Shown here: piece after piece, positions 1 to 64,000 of the stretch | Layout of the letters: each line of letters starts with the position of its first letter | Position numbering within the stretch: the stretch's first letter is position 1 | Assembly (NCBI GenBank): GCA_023362775.1 | Contig: JALMGJ010000020.1 | Coordinates: forward strand, 3,534,001-3,598,000 | DNA length: 64,000 nucleotides | Direction of reading: 5' to 3' | Source: Charina bottae | Lineage: Eukaryota > Chordata > Lepidosauria > Squamata > Charinaidae | Made by a program: the position numbers and the translations under genes | Notes under the pieces: model-generated | What the model saw: the letters and a program-made list of their open reading frames with translations, nothing else | Databases searched by the model: none | Told to the model about the DNA's origin: nothing

Positions 1-1907
1 CTTGAAAGCTGATTGAATTCTGTGGTGCAAAATATCTTCTATGCGTCTTGCTTCTGGTTATTATTACTGGATTTGCTCCTTTGATCTTCTTCCTCATGGA
101 GAGTTGCTTCCCATGTCAGGACATGTTTCAGAGCATTCTTCCTTTGATCTGATAAATCCTGGACCAGCTGTGGTGTAGCCATTTGCTGTACTAATCCTTT
201 GACTTTTTCTTTTAAGAATTACTAGAACCTTGCATTTGCAAATGCATTTCAGCTGGTATTCCTGTTTAAAAACAAAACAGGCCACAATGCATTGCATGGC
301 TGCAGGTCCCCGTCATGCATAATTTAAGAGTTACATCTTTATTCTTTCTTGTTCTGATTTCCAAATTCCACAGGTTAGCCAAGTGCACACTTCTTATTAG
401 AGGGGACATTTGTTAGGAATTACTTATATTCCAGAAGACCTTTTGCCTTTTGAAGCCCTGTGGCCAGCAGTTTTTGACATATACAGCCCCTCCTAACCCT
501 TCTTCCCAAAGATTCCAAACAGAGCCATGTGGCAAGGAAGTCATATTTTGGGGCCCACAGATTATTTGGGGTACGGTACTGTATACTCTTTTGCACACAC
601 TTCCCCTCTCTTCCACTAAACCCACAGACCAGCTTGACTCTCACTACCAAACTGGGATTTCCCAGGTAGCTTTTTCCGACAAAGGCAAACCATGACTGTC
701 CCAACTAATCCATGACAACACTGTGTGCTGATGTGCATAGTTTTGAAAGAAGGTTTCATTTTTTTTATACTCAATTTTCTATTATGTTGGGACGTAATTA
801 TCCCACCAGAATCTTACCTAATATCTCCAACTGGACCACAATTCATTTGATTTAAGACCTAACTGTGGACCTCTCCTCAGTTACATCTAACTACAGAACA
901 AACACATCCTGACACTATATTGTTTCTGCTGAATCCCCACTGCCTTTATCTCATCCCCAGCTCATGAAGGAGACCAGGTTAAGCTTGTCCTTAGCGCAGT
1001 ATTTTCTCCCTTATTCTGACACTATCCAAAGGCAGACTCAAGGTGTGTAAAATCTCTTAGGCTTGCAACTTGGAAGAAAGTGGTGTATTTTCAATGACTT
1101 GAATGAGAGACAATGGAGGCAGGATAGAAATCAGCAATGGGCACAGCAAATTCCATGCTGATATAATTTTATGCTGGTTCAAGGGTGGAGCACATGTCAT
1201 CTCAGCAGTGGGAAAATACCCTATGTGTGATATAATGATAATTTATGAATCAATCCAAGCCATTTATTGAGAACTAACATGAACAAGTTTATGGTCCAGA
1301 ATTTTTTACATGCCCTCATGGGAAAAAAAAAAGTTCTATCTTTTGACTTAGACAAACATTAACCTTAATTTTATTTAAATGGACTACAAAGGATGCCTGT
1401 GTCTACTTTCTATCACTCCCAGCCAATTTGTGTGCATTAAATCAGGGAAAAGAAATAAAACAGGCCCTACTGGCTTGGCAAGCTACTTGGTTGCTTGTTT
1501 CTTTTGTCAATTCTTCTGTAGGCTATATGTGTAGGTGGTAGGGAGTTCCTTGTGGGGGAACAGGTAGGCTTCTTTAATTTCAGCAGAAGCATCTTCTTGG
1601 AATGACACCAGCCTTTTCACACAGGGACTGAGGAAAGCTGAGAGAGAGTTCATAGTATTATAATGAGCACTCCTTGCTTCCCATTGGGTGAATCAACCTG
1701 TTGCATGTGCTAGGAGCGATTGCAGGGGGAAAGTCAATGATGTGCGCAGAGCAGAGGCAAAGGGATGAGCTGGCTATCCGGGTTGTGTAGCAGAAGTGCA
1801 CAGGCAAAGTAAATACAACTCCTGGTCCCAGCATATACTTTTGGCAACCTGAGGCCGGGTGGGAGAGAAGACAAGAACTTGCTTCTTTTCCTGGAGCTCT
1901 TCCCGGG
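1..1907. other. 5' flank and 5' untranslated part of ABCA12; no other gene seen
   Basis: No conserved coding segment was recognised on either strand. The short open frames here have no family resemblance. The promoter and untranslated leader of ABCA12 should lie in this stretch, but no CpG island, clear TATA box or splice signal marks a start site that I would defend. Confidence 0.5.
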
Positions 1908-63480
<61,573 letters not shown>

Positions 63481-64000
63481 GTTTGTTTTTAAAATGTGTT
63501 GATTCTTAGAAATTAGAATTACAAAATAATTAATGTATCAGAGGTCTAGAAAGTGTGTAATTTGCATAGAAGTCAGATTATCAGCTCCAACATATACTGT
63601 ATTATGGGAAGGATTCTTACTAGGAGACTAGAAGCCACAATGTCACACTGAAGGAGAACAAATATATTTCAGCATTTGAGAGGAGAAATATTGCCACTTT
63701 TTGCTTCTTTTTATTTGTATATTATTGTACCCTACCTTTCCTATAAAAACAGTAGAGCTGATTTTAAAAGAAAGGATTAAAAAAAGACTCTAAAAAGCAA
63801 CTTCATCAAATAAATCTTACACTAAAGATTAAAAACAACTGATCCAATAAAACCAATAAATACCAAATCTGTATTTGCCTTTTCTGCAGCCACATCATAA
63901 TGCTACTTCAATTTTTATAACTCTATCATATCACAGTTTTGTTATCAACTACAATTCCAAGATATTTTGCACAAGTTCTGTTGCCCTCTTGGCATCTGTT
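63481..64000. other. Start of intron 17
   Basis: The stretch is intronic, with no recognised repeat or exon before the window ends. Confidence 0.4.

Overview
The window reads as vertebrate, and more precisely as squamate reptile (lizard or snake), nuclear DNA. It is AT-rich and intron-rich. It carries BovB and CR1/L2 LINEs, Sauria-type tRNA SINEs, Penelope-like elements, hAT and Tc1/mariner MITEs, Ty3/gypsy and Ty1/copia remnants, and many long microsatellites. I cannot name the species.

The only host gene I can support is the 5' part of ABCA12, the lipid-transporting ABC transporter of keratinocyte lamellar granules. It lies on the + strand. Seventeen exons (1908 to 63480) join in frame into 2001 codons, and the gene runs off the right edge. 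Exon 1 starts MASLFRHL..., exon 2 is the first membrane span, and exon 3 holds the YLAPRNLPSTG signature. Exons 11 to 17 follow the human ABCA12 order as I remember it. Everything after exon 2 belongs to the first extracellular domain (ECD1).

The main surprise is exon 10 (45134-49036), a single 3.9 kb exon with about 1301 uninterrupted codons. Human ABCA12, as I recall it, has only a few dozen residues at this place, so ECD1 here is about 1300 residues longer. The exon contains an internal tandem duplication with a period near 625-638 residues. The only comparable giant-exon ectodomain I know is in the paralogue ABCA13.

Layout: 1-1907 is the 5' flank with exon 1 at 1908. Intron 1 (2-14.6 kb) holds nested L1-like insertions, a hAT MITE and a gypsy remnant with its 3' LTR. 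Intron 2 (14.7-26.8 kb) holds several hAT MITEs, CR1, BovB, copia, L2-like LINE sequence and a mariner MITE. Intron 3 (27-34.6 kb) has CR1, hAT, L1 and a palindromic Penelope element. Exons 4 to 9 (34.6-44.1 kb) are separated by ordinary introns with SINEs and an L2 copy. The giant exon sits at 45.1-49.0 kb. Exons 11-17 (51.5-63.5 kb) include a second, 2.4 kb palindromic Penelope insertion whose target-site duplication copies the exon 14 splice donor.

The transposons leave unusually readable insertion scars. Six copies of one GC-rich hAT MITE family have 8-bp target duplications (five exact, one 7/8). One Penelope event inserted only 22 nt, flanked by a 13-bp duplication. The Penelope arms also carry hammerhead-ribozyme-like cores.
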